DNA of 64,000 nt from Cephalopachus bancanus (taxonomy: Eukaryota; Chordata; Mammalia; Primates; Tarsiidae). The position numbers were made by a program, and so were the translations under genes. How positions within the stretch are numbered: position 1 is the stretch's first letter; each line of letters begins with the position of its first letter. The DNA lies in assembly GCA_027257055.1 (NCBI GenBank), contig JAPVLO010000003.1, positions 13,643,501-13,707,500 on the forward strand, given 5' to 3'. This document shows positions 36,291 to 47,369 of this stretch, one piece after another. The notes beneath the pieces are model-generated. The model saw only the letters and a program-made list of their open reading frames with translations, did no database searches and had not been told where the DNA came from.

Positions 36291-36799
36291 ACCGATTTGT
36301 TTCATTGGAGTTCCAAGAGACTCAGTACAGAACATTTGCTCCAAACTACACACTGCTTAAACATTTACTAAAAGTTTGTGTATCCTAACAGTAAATCACG
36401 GGACCTAAATTTTCCAGAACCATCCCAATTTCAAATCCTCTGTCCTAACTTTCCACATAAACCATCAAAATGTCTCAAAAATTCCACTCTCTCAATATCC
36501 AAACACCTCCCAGACCTTCTCTTCTTGCACAAAGCAGTCACACAGACATTCTTTTTCAAACTACAGATCCCAATCTTTGGTTCAAAAAACGTAGTCAGCA
36601 GAACCCTCCTGGCCCCCTGAAGGAAACAGGGTCAGGGAGAAAAATCAGTGGCAGTCAGCACTCCATGACAACTCCGGCTGGGCTTCCCGGCACACTGACA
36701 TAAACTGCAGCCAGGGAGGCCGTACCGCTGTGGCCAGAACATCACCCACAGAGGGACACACACTGGACAGAGAAGATCTGAGGTCTGCCCCCACTACCT

Positions 36800-36930
36800 A
36801 CCAAGCTCCCAGCACTTGGGAGGCAGTATAAACAGAGGGTTGCCGTGAGGGTTAAATAAATAAGTTAATATTTAGAAAGTACTCAGAACAGTGTGTAGCA
36901 ACCAATAATACCATATTAGTGCTTAGTAAC
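36800..36930 (+). repeat. MIR 3' fragment
   Basis: 'ccgtgagggttaaataaata' followed by 'agaacagtgtgtagcaacc' matches the MIR 3' half. Confidence 0.65.
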
Positions 36931-37342
36931 TAAAACCAAAGGCATCCCTGGCAGAAGTTGCTCCTGCCTCAAAGACAACCCCAAGGCATTACTCTCATCC
37001 AGGGGAAAACTAGGAGAATCAGCACTTGGGCTGGGTGAGGCCTTGCCTATGTACACAGGTGCAAGAGAATCCTAATTACAGGAGGCGGGGTCTGCATTAG
37101 TGAAAGTCAAGAGGGTGGACTTTGGGGAAGATCCACCATACCTAAAATACACCAAGGTTTCCTCATGCCTCTGTGCCTCTGCTCCTGCCTTCTGTCTTCC
37201 TTGAATGACATCTTTTTCTAACTTTAAGGTTTAATTCAAATGCCAATTCCTGCCCACAGTATTTCCTGATGCCTATCAGAATGAATGGCTGCTTCCCCTG
37301 TTGTCTCACATCTGGCTCAATTCCTTTTAAAGCACTTATTGG

Positions 37343-37653
37343 GGTCAGGCACGGTGGTTCAAGCCTGTAGTCACAGCACTTTGGGAGGCTGAGGTGAGAG
37401 GACTGCTTGAGCTCAGGGGTTCGAGAACAGACTGAGCAACTTGGTGAGACCTCATCTCTATAACAAATCAAAAAATTAGCTGGGCGTGGTGACGCATGCC
37501 TGTAGTTCCAGCTACTCGGAAGGCTGAGGTGGAAGGATCGCCTGAACCCAGCAGGTCACGGCTGTAGTGGCTGTGAGTGTGCCACTGCACTCCAGCCTGG
37601 GTGACAGAGTGAGACTCTAACAAAAAAAAAATAAAATAATTAAAAAATAAAAA
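37343..37653 (+). repeat. Alu dimer
   Basis: Long mixed A/AAAT tail. TSD aaagcacttattgg (37329-37342) and aaagcactaactgg (37654-37667). Confidence 0.93.
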
Positions 37654-38598
37654 AAAGCACTAACTGGATGAAGGAAGGAAGGAAGAAAGGAAACCCATCC
37701 ACACACACAAATGTCACTGTCTTCCCAGCTCTACCATGAATCCTTCCACGGCAGAAGTTCAGTTTGCCTCTCTATAACCCTACAGCTTGACACACAGTAG
37801 AGATTCAATAAAAATCTGGATTTGCTGTTAAATCTGTGCTCATAGCAGGTCTTGGAATAAACCTTAACCTGGGGGCAGAAGGAGGCTTCAGGAACATTCA
37901 CAAGCATAAGCTCTATATAGATGCAAGATCTCTGGGTCTTAGAACCCATAACCAGGTTTTAGCCAGAAATCTACCGAGCGTTTCCCAGCTCCTTCTCAAC
38001 TAAAGCGAAGAAGCCACCTACCTGCAAGATCAGAGCCATAGGTCACTTGTTCCCAGTCACCAGCAGTGTGGACACCGACCTGATCCAATCCCGATTCTAC
38101 TCAGAGTTGGTAAGAAGACGCTTAGATAGGCTGCTCCATCCCCACCAGCCCATCCAGGCCAGGGTATGTGCTGACTGCCTTCACCATTCCAGCTTCTGCA
38201 ATAGGCCCTGGCGACAGATGAAGAGGGATCGGCCCTGCTTTCCAGGAACTCACTGCCTAGTGGAAGTGAACTCTCCCGTAGAAAGATGGAAGGACCATAC
38301 ATTGCTCATCTCCTCCCAACCTACCACAAACCTTGAGGGTTGAGGAGAGCCAGGGTGCCATGTCTTCTTGCTCCAACTAATCCCCAAAGCTGAGCCCCTC
38401 TGGTAGGTTATATCCAGTCTAGAAACCGTCTCCCTTGTGTGCCTGGACTTGTAGTTCAGAAGGTCACAATTAATCCCTCTTGCTCCTGGTTCAGCTCTAA
38501 CTTTGCTAGCTCTGTTTCCTCATCTGCAGGGGGGTGCGGGGGCAGGGTGTGGCAACAACACTGTAAATCAGCCAAGGTGTGTGAAACCTTCCAGTTCA

Positions 38599-38879
38599 GG
38601 TTAGGCTTGGTGGCTCAGCCTGTAATCGCAGCACTTTGGGAGGTCGAGGCGAGTAGATTGCCTGAGCCTGTGGGTTCAAGACCTACCCAGGCAACTTGAC
38701 GAGACCTTGTCTCTACAATAAATCAAGAATTAAAAAAATAGCCAGGCATGGTAGTGCGCGCCTATAGTTCCAGCTACTTGGAAGGCTGAGGCGGAAGGTC
38801 GAAGTCTAGCAGGTTGACGCTGGGGTGGCCATAAGTGTGCCACTGCAACTCAGCCTGGGCAACAGAGTGAGACTCCAAC

Positions 38880-38907
<28 letters not shown>
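38599..38907 (+). repeat. Alu dimer with a 27-A tail
   Basis: Lineage family. 16 bp TSD beginning gaaaccttccag at 38583-38598 and 38908-38923 with one mismatch. The long pure A-tail suggests a recent insertion. Confidence 0.95.
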
Positions 38908-38910
<3 letters not shown>

Positions 38911-38942
38911 ACCTTCCAGATCAGTCTACAATCAAGGAAGAC

Positions 38943-39152
38943 CTACATGGTAGTCCACCTGTCCAATCCCAGCACTTTGGAAGGCCCGGGTGGGAGGATT
39001 GCTTGAGGCCAGGAGTTCCAGACCAGCCCAGGCAACACGGACCCCGTCTCTACAAAAAATTCAAAAATTAGCCAGGAGTGGTGGTGTAGCTTATATCACT
39101 GCACTCCAGCCTGGACAACAGAGTAAGATCCTGTCTCAACACAAAACAAAAC
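38943..39152 (+). repeat. Older Alu, internally deleted
   Basis: AluJ-like left arm joined to the last ~50 bases of the right arm; most of the right arm is absent. Confidence 0.8.
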
Positions 39153-39159
39153 AAAAACA

Positions 39160-39880
39160 CCACTAACCCACTAATCAAGAAGATGCTCTCAATTTCCTGA
39201 GGGCAATTACTATTTGGAATTCCAACCTCTTTTAGGGAGGGATAAGATCTGACCTTACCTCCCTGACCAGGTCCCTGAGACTTGAATGAGAAAAGCTACC
39301 AGAGTGACTTCTGTGTTATAAAACACAAAACAAGAGCTCAGAAACCTGAGTGGTGCCGGAATCTGCCTCTTTGGTAACTTGGACTCCTCCTGCCCCAAGT
39401 TGCCCAAGGGCCCACCACGTGTCTGGCCTTTTCTACAGGGAAGTTCATCCAGGTACCCTGGATTCTCTGGGGTTCACAAACCTACTCCACATCCCCACCA
39501 AGCACTGCCTTTGCCGTATAGAAGCAGTTCAGTAAATGCTCGCTGAATGGAATACCTCAGCTACTCGGAAATGCCTTCGGTAACTTGACCTTTTCGTTCC
39601 CTAGCTAATGTCTCATTTACATATATGAGTCCTTTTTAGGAGATGGTAAATCACCAGAGACATGCAGGATCAATACAGGGTATTAGGCACGTTTTATTCT
39701 ACGCTAATTCTCTGCAGATTGTTGGTATTCCATTAACTGTATGTGGGATTTATGGGAGCACACTATAAACCAGAATATTTAACTAGAATGGCCTACTCTG
39801 TCAGATAATAGCTTACTGTTGTTAATTTTCAACTAGTCAATCTCACAAAGGTTTCCAGCATCCAATACACTCTACATCTT
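39160..39880. other. Repeat-poor intron 1 segment
   Basis: No repeat or exon recognised. 39545-39870 is AT-rich and does not resemble a decayed repeat. Candidate regulatory DNA. Confidence 0.35.
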
Positions 39881-39939
39881 GATTTAATCATCAAGAAAGT
39901 CATCTATTTCAAAGTCTCCATACAACAAAGGGAAGCTTG

Positions 39940-40155
39940 ATGCAGAAGAAAAAGACCTGCCCTTGGAAGCAGAAGAGTTGGGTTACATCCCAGTTATGCC
40001 AACCCTGTGTAATTGGCTGCTCAGAGCCTCCGTTTTCTCATCTGTAAAATGGGAGTAACATCAGCCTCACAGGGGAGCTGCAAAAATTAAATGAGATGGT
40101 ACACGTGGATGTACTCGGTAAAGTTCTATAAGGCTATGCAAAAGCTAGTTATTAT
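39940..40155 (+). repeat. MIR SINE
   Basis: 'gttgggttacatcccagtta', 'cgttttctcatctgtaaaat' and 'aaaattaaatgagatgg' are classic MIR blocks. The 3' end runs into a tandem duplication. Confidence 0.85.
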
Positions 40156-40197
40156 AAAAATTCTATAAGGCTATGCAAAAGCTACTTATTATAAAAG
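40124..40197. repeat. Tandem duplication, 2 x 37 bp
   Basis: 'ttctataaggctatgcaaaa' and the rest of the unit occur twice, period 37, with one mismatch (ctagtt/ctactt). Confidence 0.92.
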
Positions 40198-40250
40198 CAC
40201 AAGATATAATTTTCAAACAACTAGGGCTAATGACTGCAAGGATTATCTAA

Positions 40251-40503
40251 ATCGGTGGCTCTAAAGGGGCAGAGGGAGGGGACACTTTGCCCCCCCCCAG
40301 GGCGGACGTCTGGCAATGTCTGAAGGCAATTTGGTTTTCACAACTGAGGAAAAGGGATTTAATCATCAGAAAAGTCATCTATTTCAAAGTCTGGAATCTT
40401 CTGACCAGGGATGCTCTAAACATCATACACTGCTCAGGACAGCCCTATGACAAAGAATGATCAGTCCCCAAATGTCAACATTGCAAAGTTGAGAAACTGT
40501 GAT
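40251..40503 (+). mobile_element. MER20 hAT-Charlie DNA relic with a foreign internal segment
   Basis: Left part has 'tttgccccccccc' and 'gtctggcaatgtctg'. Right part has 'ccagggatgctctaaacatc', 'gacaaagaatgatcagtccc' and 'gttgagaaactg'. Between them the expected MER20 centre is replaced by about 55 other bases, 37 of which copy 39881-39917. Confidence 0.8.
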
Positions 40504-40879
40504 CTAAATAAGCACTTAAAAAGTTGGGGTTGGGAGCCTTTTAGAAGAGAAAAATCCCTAAGCAGGCTTTACTTCCTCACATCATCTGCTTAAACATTTG
40601 TAAGATGGATCATTTTGCAAAACAGCTCTTTTGTAAGTGAAGCCAAACTGCCAACTTCTGGAGTTTCTGAATGTATAAAACTGCTTTTAAAGATGCTCTC
40701 TGATTAAACTCGGCTAAATTGTTTTTCCAAAGCCCTTAACTTCAGCAGAAGTTCTCCCGGGCACAGAGACGGGGTCTGTCAGGCCACCACTAGGCCCTGA
40801 AGATGCTTTCCTAATTCTAATTTCCTGATGAAATGGGAGCCACGAGGGTCTCTAAACGAATTAAAATCACATCAAGCCA

Positions 40880-41110
40880 ACTGCTGCTTGCTTTGTGCCG
40901 GGCACAGTGCCAAACACCTCCACGTAATTTATCCCACTTAATCCACCCAACAACCCAGCGAGGTGGGCATTATTACCGTCTGTTTGCAGGGGAGAAAACT
41001 GAGAATCAGAGAGGTTAAACAACTCGTCCCAGGTCACCAGCTGGCCAAGGGGGAACAAAACTTGAACGGAGATCTCCAATTTCCAAGTCATAAGTTCTTT
41101 CCACCACCTC
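40880..41110 (-). repeat. MIR SINE
   Basis: Reverse MIR: 'gtgccgggcacagtgccaaa', 'ccacttaatccacccaacaa', 'gaaaactgagaatcagagag', 'gttaaacaactcgtcccagg'. It ends just short of the CpG island. Confidence 0.85.
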
Positions 41111-41279
41111 GGAAACCCCAGGTGTCAAGTTGTCTCAACTTCCCATGAATTTTTCAGGCAGCCGCAACTTCTCAGTAAGTTTAGGTGGCTGAAAATGGGC
41201 ATTTCCGGGGGGCTGGGCGCTCTCGTGTACACCGCCCCTCCCCACTGCAGCTGTCTCACCGCAGGTACCTGATAAATCA

Positions 41280-42110
41280 TCCCAAAGCGCCCGCGGAACG
41301 GGGAGGATTTATTGGCGCTGGAGTTCGTGCCAGGCCCAGGAAATGCCATCTTTGAAAGCCGAGAGGCGGATTCGCCCTGGGAGCCGGGATCTGGCCGCCC
41401 CACTCCGCTTGCTCCCCGCGGGCCGTGCGCCCCCTCGGCGCCGGGAGCCAGGGTCGCGGGGCCTCCAGGGACGCGGGTCGCACCGGCTCCGCGGGTGCCG
41501 CCTGCCCCTGCCGGGCGGGAGCGCACGCCCACGCTCCGCCGCCGCGTCCCGGCCGCCAGCCCCTGCCGAGCCCCGCCCGCCCGGCCCGCGCCCTCCCCCG
41601 CACCGGCCCCGGCCCCGCCAGGTGAGCGCGGCGGGGCACCCCCTCCCCGCCCCGACGTGGCGCGGGGACCCCGGAGCCGCCGCGCCCGCCAGCCCGCCCG
41701 CGCGTCCGCCGCGCGCCCGGAGCACGGGTGGGGGCGGGGTGGCGCCGGGCTAGATCCCGGCCCCGGCCGTCCCGCGCCCCGCCCCGGGCCCGCCGGGGTC
41801 GCGCCGGCCCGTACCTGCAGCATCCGGGGCGCGGGGCGCCCAGGTAGGTCGCGCGTGCGGGCGGCGCGGAAGCTCGCTCGCGGCGCGACCTGGCCGCCGT
41901 CTGAGCATGCCCAGTGCCGCCCGCGGGCGGCTCCCGCCGGCCGGGCTGGCCGCGACGGGCCCGCGCGCCGGGCTGGGGGCGGGCGCCCGGGCCGGCCTGC
42001 GGGGCGCCCCCGCCCCCGCCCCGGGCTGGCGCGCCCCGACGCGTCTTCCAGGGCCACCGGGGCTCTCCCGCCGAGCTCCGGGCAGGCCCGAGCTCCCTCG
42101 CGCAGGCATG
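41280..42110. promoter_or_regulatory. PTPN3: CpG island, PTPN3 promoter
   Basis: About 830 bases of very GC-rich, CpG-dense DNA without repeats, in sharp contrast to the flanks. Visible motifs include runs of GGGCGGGG/CCCCGCCC (Sp-type) and a GAGCATGCCCAGT box at 41903-41915. There is no obvious TATA box, as expected for a housekeeping-type island. Position and orientation fit the 5' end of PTPN3. Long open frames on both strands here come from GC richness and stop-codon scarcity, not coding. Confidence 0.85.
41815..41920 (-). other. PTPN3: Candidate PTPN3 exon 1 (non-coding), 5' end undefined
   Basis: On the minus strand the CpG island holds a strong donor, CTGCAG followed by GTACGG, with GT at 41814-41813. 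Joined to exon 2 it gives a continuous 5' UTR. An ATG lies nine bases before the junction (41823-41821) and opens a 7-codon upstream frame. The right edge given here is arbitrary because no start site can be read from sequence. A second weak minus-strand donor lies near 41260. This is inferred from position, composition and the donor; no transcript evidence is available here. Confidence 0.5.
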
Positions 42111-42439
42111 CGGACATTCGTTCCTTAGCCGTGACTGGGCACCTACTGTGTGCCCGGCCCGCAGTGACCCCATGCCTAGGAAAGACGAGCAGTCGGCGCC
42201 CAAATCTGTGCGATGCAGAGGAGTCTTACACGACCGGTCCGTGGATGAACTGGGGGTCCTGCTGACTCCCAGTCCAGTGCTCGTCCCATTGCGGTAGCAA
42301 GCTTCCCGGGTTAAACATTTTCCCCAAGGTTAATGGGGCCTCCTACCAGATCTGCGAACCAGCTTCCCACTTCTGCCTCATCAGACACCTGCCCTCCTGC
42401 GGGCCCCTGTGCACCCTCCTGTCCTTCACTGGGAACTTA

Positions 42440-42640
42440 ACCAGCCTCAGGACATTTGCGCAAGCCTTTCCCTCCGTAGGGGACGTCCTTGCCCGGTTTT
42501 TCATGTGACACAGGTTCCCTCCTCAGAGAGGCCTTCCCTGACCACCTTCCTAAATTAGTCCTCTGCCCCCAGCCATGCTTCATGCACTTTACTTTCTTTG
42601 TAACATTTTATCACAATGTATCCACTCAGCAAATACTTAT
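42440..42640 (+). repeat. L2 LINE 3' relic
   Basis: 'cctcaggacatttgcgcaag', 'agaggccttccctgaccacc' and the 'ctttctttgtaacatttta' region are L2-like. Confidence 0.7.
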
Positions 42641-42644
42641 TGAG

Positions 42645-43190
42645 CACCTACTCCGGTTCTTCACGCGGAGCAAAAATCCTGTCCCCTGGTGGAGTGTGAG
42701 GGAAGAGAGACAGACAACAGATAAGCAGCAAATTAGCAAACGATGAAGAATATTAGAAAGAGCTAAGTTCGGGGGGGGGGCCCGAGAACAGGGAGCTTTA
42801 GGGGTGGAGGTACGCAGGGAATCGTCAATGCCACGGTCAGATGGGGCCCTTGAGCTGACAGGTTGGCCCCGATCCGATAGTCAGATTGGGTGACACTGAG
42901 ATGGTGATACTTCAGAAGTATAGATACATGGGGAAGAGCATTCTTGGCAGAAGGAACAGCCAAAGCCCACGAAGGCGCAGGACTGCTTAGGGAACGCCAA
43001 GGAGGGCAGAGAAGCAGATGAGGTCGGGAACTTTGGCTTTTCCCTCGATTTACTGACAACTTATGTTGTAGTTTTCTCTGGAATGTCGGTTCTGGAGCTG
43101 TACTGCCCATCATGACTGCAGTGACCCAACCCCTGCAACAGCGCTTGGCACGTAGTAGGTGCTCAAAACCTGTTTGCTGAGTGAATACGT
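42645..43190 (+). repeat. Old repeat mosaic between the two GC-rich blocks
   Basis: 'gagcacctactccggttctt' begins an old mammalian repeat. 42935-43040 resembles its 'ggcagaaggaacagcc' part. 43130-43190 reads like an L2 3' end ('acgtagtaggtgctc'). Contains a G9 run at 42772. Confidence 0.45.
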
Positions 43191-43575
43191 GAACGAAAGG
43201 ATGGGGAGATGGCCGGAACCCTCCGGTCTGGACCTGAGGTCCCGAGGATCGGCGGGCGGGCGGTCGGCCCAGGGCCATGCGGAGACCCCGACAGCCCCTG
43301 GCACCTCGGTCCGGTCCTTGTCCCCGAGGAGGACGCCCCGGGGTAGCGCCAACGCAGCGGGCGCCGCCCCGGCTTCGCGTCGGGGGGAATTCCGACGGAG
43401 CCCGGGAGTCCCAGGGACAGGATCGCCCGGGCCCCGCCCGGTCTCGGCCCCGGCCTCGGGTCGCCGGCAAAACCTGGAGCCTCGGCGCCGGCCCAGATTC
43501 ATCGGGACGGGCGGGGAGCGCACTGGGCATGCTCGGGCCGGGCGGGGCCGAAACGCCTGGAAGGAATAGCCCCCT
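43190..43575. promoter_or_regulatory. Second GC-rich, CpG-rich block upstream of the main island
   Basis: About 385 bases rich in CpG, 1.1 kb beyond the main island and separated from it by L2-like and other old repeat sequence. It carries GGGCGGGG-type boxes and an ACTGGGCATGCTC box (43522-43534), the reverse complement of the box in the main island. It may be an alternative PTPN3 promoter, a divergent promoter or an island shore. Sequence alone cannot decide. Confidence 0.55.
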
Positions 43576-43704
43576 GGAGGTGTAGGCGACGCTCCCCCCA
43601 GAGCTCCACCCAGCCTCCACCACTCGCCGTTTCCGTCTCTCTGCCGCAAGACTGGGGTAATTCCCCCCCCCAAGCGCAGTGGGAAAACGGCATTCAGAGT
43701 CAGC

Positions 43705-43980
43705 AGGCAACATACTCTGTTCTTCCCAGCTGCTGTGTGATCTGGAACAAGCGCCGTACCCTCTCTGTGCCTCAAATTATGCGAATACCTACGCTTCGAT
43801 CTGGGCCGCGTGTGGATATGAAATCAAGAACAGGAATGTGTTTAGGCCACTTTAAAGATCTATTTTTTGAGTGCCTACCTCAATTATCCGTCATCCTCTC
43901 ACCAGTTTGTCGACTGCTGAGATGGGGAAACCGAGGTCAACGGATATCTTGGAGTTGTCTCAATTTGCTTTAAAAATCAT
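43705..43980 (+). repeat. MIR-like SINE, diverged
   Basis: 'agctgctgtgtgatctggaa' and 'taccctctctgtgcctca' match the MIR core. The later part is uncertain. Confidence 0.55.
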
Positions 43981-44034
43981 GCATTTCAAATCATCATAAC
44001 AGAAGCAGGAAGAAATAAAAGAATACTCCCCATG

Positions 44035-44308
44035 CCGGGGGCAGTGGCTCACGCCTAAAATCCCACACTTTGAGAGGCTGAGGTGAGAGGATTGACTGAG
44101 CCCACGGATTCGAGAACCAGCCTGGGCAACTTGGCGATACCTCCTCTCTACAATGAATCAAAACATTAGCTGGGTGTGGTGTCTATAGTTACAGCTACTT
44201 GGAAGGCTGAGGCGGAAGGATAGCCTGAGCCCAGCAGGTAGAGGCTGCCGTGACCATGAGCATGTCACTGTACTCCAGCCTGGGTGACAGAGTGAAACTC
44301 CGACTCAA

Positions 44309-44339
<31 letters not shown>

Positions 44340-44340
44340 C
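44035..44340 (+). repeat. Alu dimer
   Basis: Lineage family with (CAAAA)n tail. TSD around 'aatactcccc'. Confidence 0.92.
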
Positions 44341-44648
44341 TCCCCAAATCGGAAACTAACGAAATACTCATTAGAGGAATGATACTTAGGTTATGGTATA
44401 TCAGTTGAAATAATAACGATTTCACACTAAATCAGAAAGAACATGTTGTACAGTGAAAACTTATGGGGCAGTGTTAAGTGAAAAAAAGCTGAAAACAAAT
44501 TGTGTAAAGATGATACTGACACATTCACCAAGACAAAAGGGAAATGTGGGAAAATGTTAATAGTCTGATGGTAGTGGGTTTTTGTTAAGTACTATTAATT
44601 TCATAATAATGTGTTTACAATAATAAATATTTAAAAGATCGAATAAAT
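44341..44648 (+). repeat. Old L1-type 3' relic
   Basis: AT-rich, with 'gaaagaacatgttgtacagt' and 'taataatgtgtttacaataa', like an old LINE 3' end. Confidence 0.4.
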
Positions 44649-44649
44649 A

Positions 44650-44917
44650 GGCTGGGCACAGTGGCTCAAACCTGTAATCCCAACACTTTGGGATTCGAGA
44701 CCAGCCTGGGCAACTTGGTGAGACCTCAGCTCTACAAAAAATCAAAAATTAACCAGGTGTGGTAGCGCACGCCTGTAGTTACAGCTACTTGGAAGGCTGA
44801 GGCGGAAGGATCGCTTGAGCCCCACAGATCGACACTGGGATGGCGGTGAGCATGCCACTTCCCTCCAATGTGGGCAACAGAGTGAGACTCCAACTCAAAA
44901 AAAAAAAAAAAAAAAGA
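44650..44917 (+). repeat. Alu dimer with a ~40 bp left-arm deletion
   Basis: 'cactttgggattcgagacca' joins the two sides of a deletion that removes the 'gaggattgcctgagccc' block. Confidence 0.9.
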
Positions 44918-44999
44918 TGGAGTTAATGATTGTATAAGTCTAATACTAATAGCTGTTATTATCAAGCTCAAGTGTGATCCATATTTTATACGTATTCTA

Positions 45000-46460
45000 T
45001 AAGGGTGTTAAGCTCAGTTTTATGGAAGAGAAAATCTAGGAGCTGTCCTTGGCTGGTAACGGTAAGTATTGGAACACAGGTTGTCTGATCTCAAAGGCAG
45101 GGTGGCAAGGTTTATGAGACACTGCCTCTCTGTGTCGTAGCTTACCACGTATTGATGGTAAGAGGAACCACATATCATTTCATGTTGTGTCTTTTTTGCC
45201 TTATTTTCTCTACCCTTTGATGTGTTTGTAGGATACAGATTACCTTTGCATGTTCTGGTCTCCTGTTACTGTTTTATTCTTGGGGCCAAAAATGTTAAAG
45301 CCCAGCCTCTGAAGCTGTTGTACTTGGAGTAACATGATGTTTTTATCGGCAATGACAGTTGATCTTATATCATAAGCTCCTGAACCTTATGTAAATGGAA
45401 CTTTCGGATGGACACATAATCTTCTTAGTCTATGGTTGAACCCAGCCAAGTCTAGTGGACATAGAGGCCCAGTTGGGAATAGGGTTGTACTGAGTCCCAG
45501 ATAGGCAGGTCCATGGAAGACCCACATAGGTTACTGTTCTGAGCAATCACTTTGGAGGCAGGGTCACGACATGATGAAATCACATGGTCCATAGACTCCT
45601 CAGGACTTTGCAGTGATGAGAAGATGGAGAACTGACAGTTCTGATAATATTTCTTGAGAGAAAACAAGGGCCCTGTGAGTGGCCCTCCTCCTGCTAAGCC
45701 AAAAAAAGAAAGAAAGAAAGAAAAGAAATCAGCTCTCTCTCCTGGTTGATTTCCATCTAGTGCTGGTTGATTGTACCTGGCTAAAAAATCCAGAACCTAC
45801 TAAGAACAACAACAAAGAGAGGAAATTATGCTACAGACTGAATCTCCATGACAGATAATGGACCAGATTCATACAAGAGGAACAAGAGATGAGCAACTGC
45901 GCACAGTTATTAGCAGCATTCCCAGAAACTGCCATTTGGGCAGAAAATCTGGTGCCAGGCACTGCACAAAGGCAATTGGCTAAGGGAATTCATAGGAAGA
46001 GTTTCCTGGAAGAACCTCTGAGGGTTGTCATTCACATTAAGACTCAGGAAGTCTGCACTCCTTGAACTGCTTCAGTGATTTACAAGGCAGGGATCCCAGC
46101 TGAGATGCTAATGCTCATCAATTATTTGTGCTGTTAATGCAAGCTCACAAAGGACTGAGAATCCGTAAATACATGAGCAAGTGGTGCTATTATAATGACA
46201 TGAAAAGAATATGATGTAAAATTATATGCATAGTATGGTCTCAACTGTGGGAATTATTGGGTTGAACTATCTCAAATTGCCATTTTGTGAGCCAAAATGT
46301 TTGAACATTGGCTACTTTCTATATTTCAACTTAATACGTAGACACAGAGAAAAGACTGGAAAGAACTGCATGAAAATCTTAACTGCTGGTGTGTCTGAGT
46401 ATGAGTATTGCATTTATGGGCAGGGAAGCATGCTACATAAGTTATTTTTAATCTGTCTAT
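45000..46460. other. Upstream intergenic segment without recognised genes
   Basis: No Alu, LINE or coding exon recognised. A short (GAAA)n lies at 45703-45727. Confidence 0.35.
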
Positions 46461-46467
46461 CCATTAC

Positions 46468-46488
46468 GTATGTATGTATGTATGTATG

Positions 46489-46522
<34 letters not shown>

Positions 46523-46544
46523 TGTATGTATGTATGTATGTATT
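46468..46544 (+). repeat. (TATG)n microsatellite
   Basis: About nineteen tetranucleotide units with one 'tatata' interruption, joined to the tail end of a reverse AluJ. It probably arose from the Alu A-tail. Confidence 0.95.
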
Positions 46545-46783
46545 TAGAGTCAGGGTCTCACTGTGTTGCCCAGACTGAAGTGTAGTGGTACTATCATGGC
46601 TCACTGCAGTCTTGACCTCCTAGGCTTAGACAATCCTCTAGCCTCAGGCTCCTGAGAGTAGCTGGAACTGCGAGTGTGCAACACCATGCCAGGCTGCTCT
46701 TAAAATCCTGGGCTAAAGCAGTCTTCCTGCCTTGGCCTCCCAAATTGCTGAAATTAGAGGTGTGAGCCACTGCACCCAGTCCA
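46545..46783 (-). repeat. AluJ-like, internally deleted
   Basis: Older wording throughout; missing much of the linker ('ccaggctgctcttaaaatcc'). Confidence 0.82.
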
Positions 46784-46959
46784 GAAGTTATCTTTTACAA
46801 CTCACAATTTCCAGTCTTTGGGCATCTATCTATTCCTTGTATGTCTTTATAGTTCCCTAAATCTTACATGGTAACAAGTATGTTTCTTTTATTATCTGGA
46901 AAAATGAAACAAATTAAAAAATTAGCAAGCCAAAGACTATGATGTAAAGAGAGGAAAAT

Positions 46960-47258
46960 GGGCTGGGCGTGGTGGCTCAAGTCTGTAATCCCAGCACTTT
47001 GGGAGGCTGAGGTGAAAGGGTTGCCTGAATCCAGGGGTTCGAGACCAGCCTAAGCAACTTAGTGACACCACTGTCTCCACAATAAATTAAAAAAATTAGC
47101 CATGTGTGGTGGCTCATGCCTATAGTTCCAACTACTTGGAAGGCTGAGGTGGAAGGATTGCATGAGCCCAGCAGGTCGAGGCTGCGGTGGCCGTGAGTGT
47201 GCTCCAGCCTGGGCGACAGAGTGAGACTCCAATGCAAAAAAGAAAGAAAGAAAGAAAA
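46960..47258 (+). repeat. Alu dimer with (GAAA)n tail
   Basis: Lineage family. The right arm lacks 'ccactgcac' before 'tccagcctgggcg'. Confidence 0.92.
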
Positions 47259-47369
47259 GTGCCTTTCTATGGCAAATTGTCACTGCAAAAGATGAGTTTT
47301 GTCTGTCATACTCATAAACAAGTATGAGTATAAGAGCAGTGATAAGATGATTGTTGTCAATTAGGCATT

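Noticed and set aside
41125..42297. Long open frames on both strands (up to 330 codons) in the CpG island
   Set aside because: Extremely GC-rich, rich in Ala, Gly, Pro and Arg in every frame, with no domain. Stops are rare simply because of composition.
42763..43775. Open frames of 221 and 316 codons on the minus strand over the second GC block
   Set aside because: They run through old repeats and the GC block alike and show no known domain; composition by-products.
46468..46544. Regular repeats as a possible CRISPR-like array
   Set aside because: It is a simple tetranucleotide tract in a vertebrate genome, without spacers.
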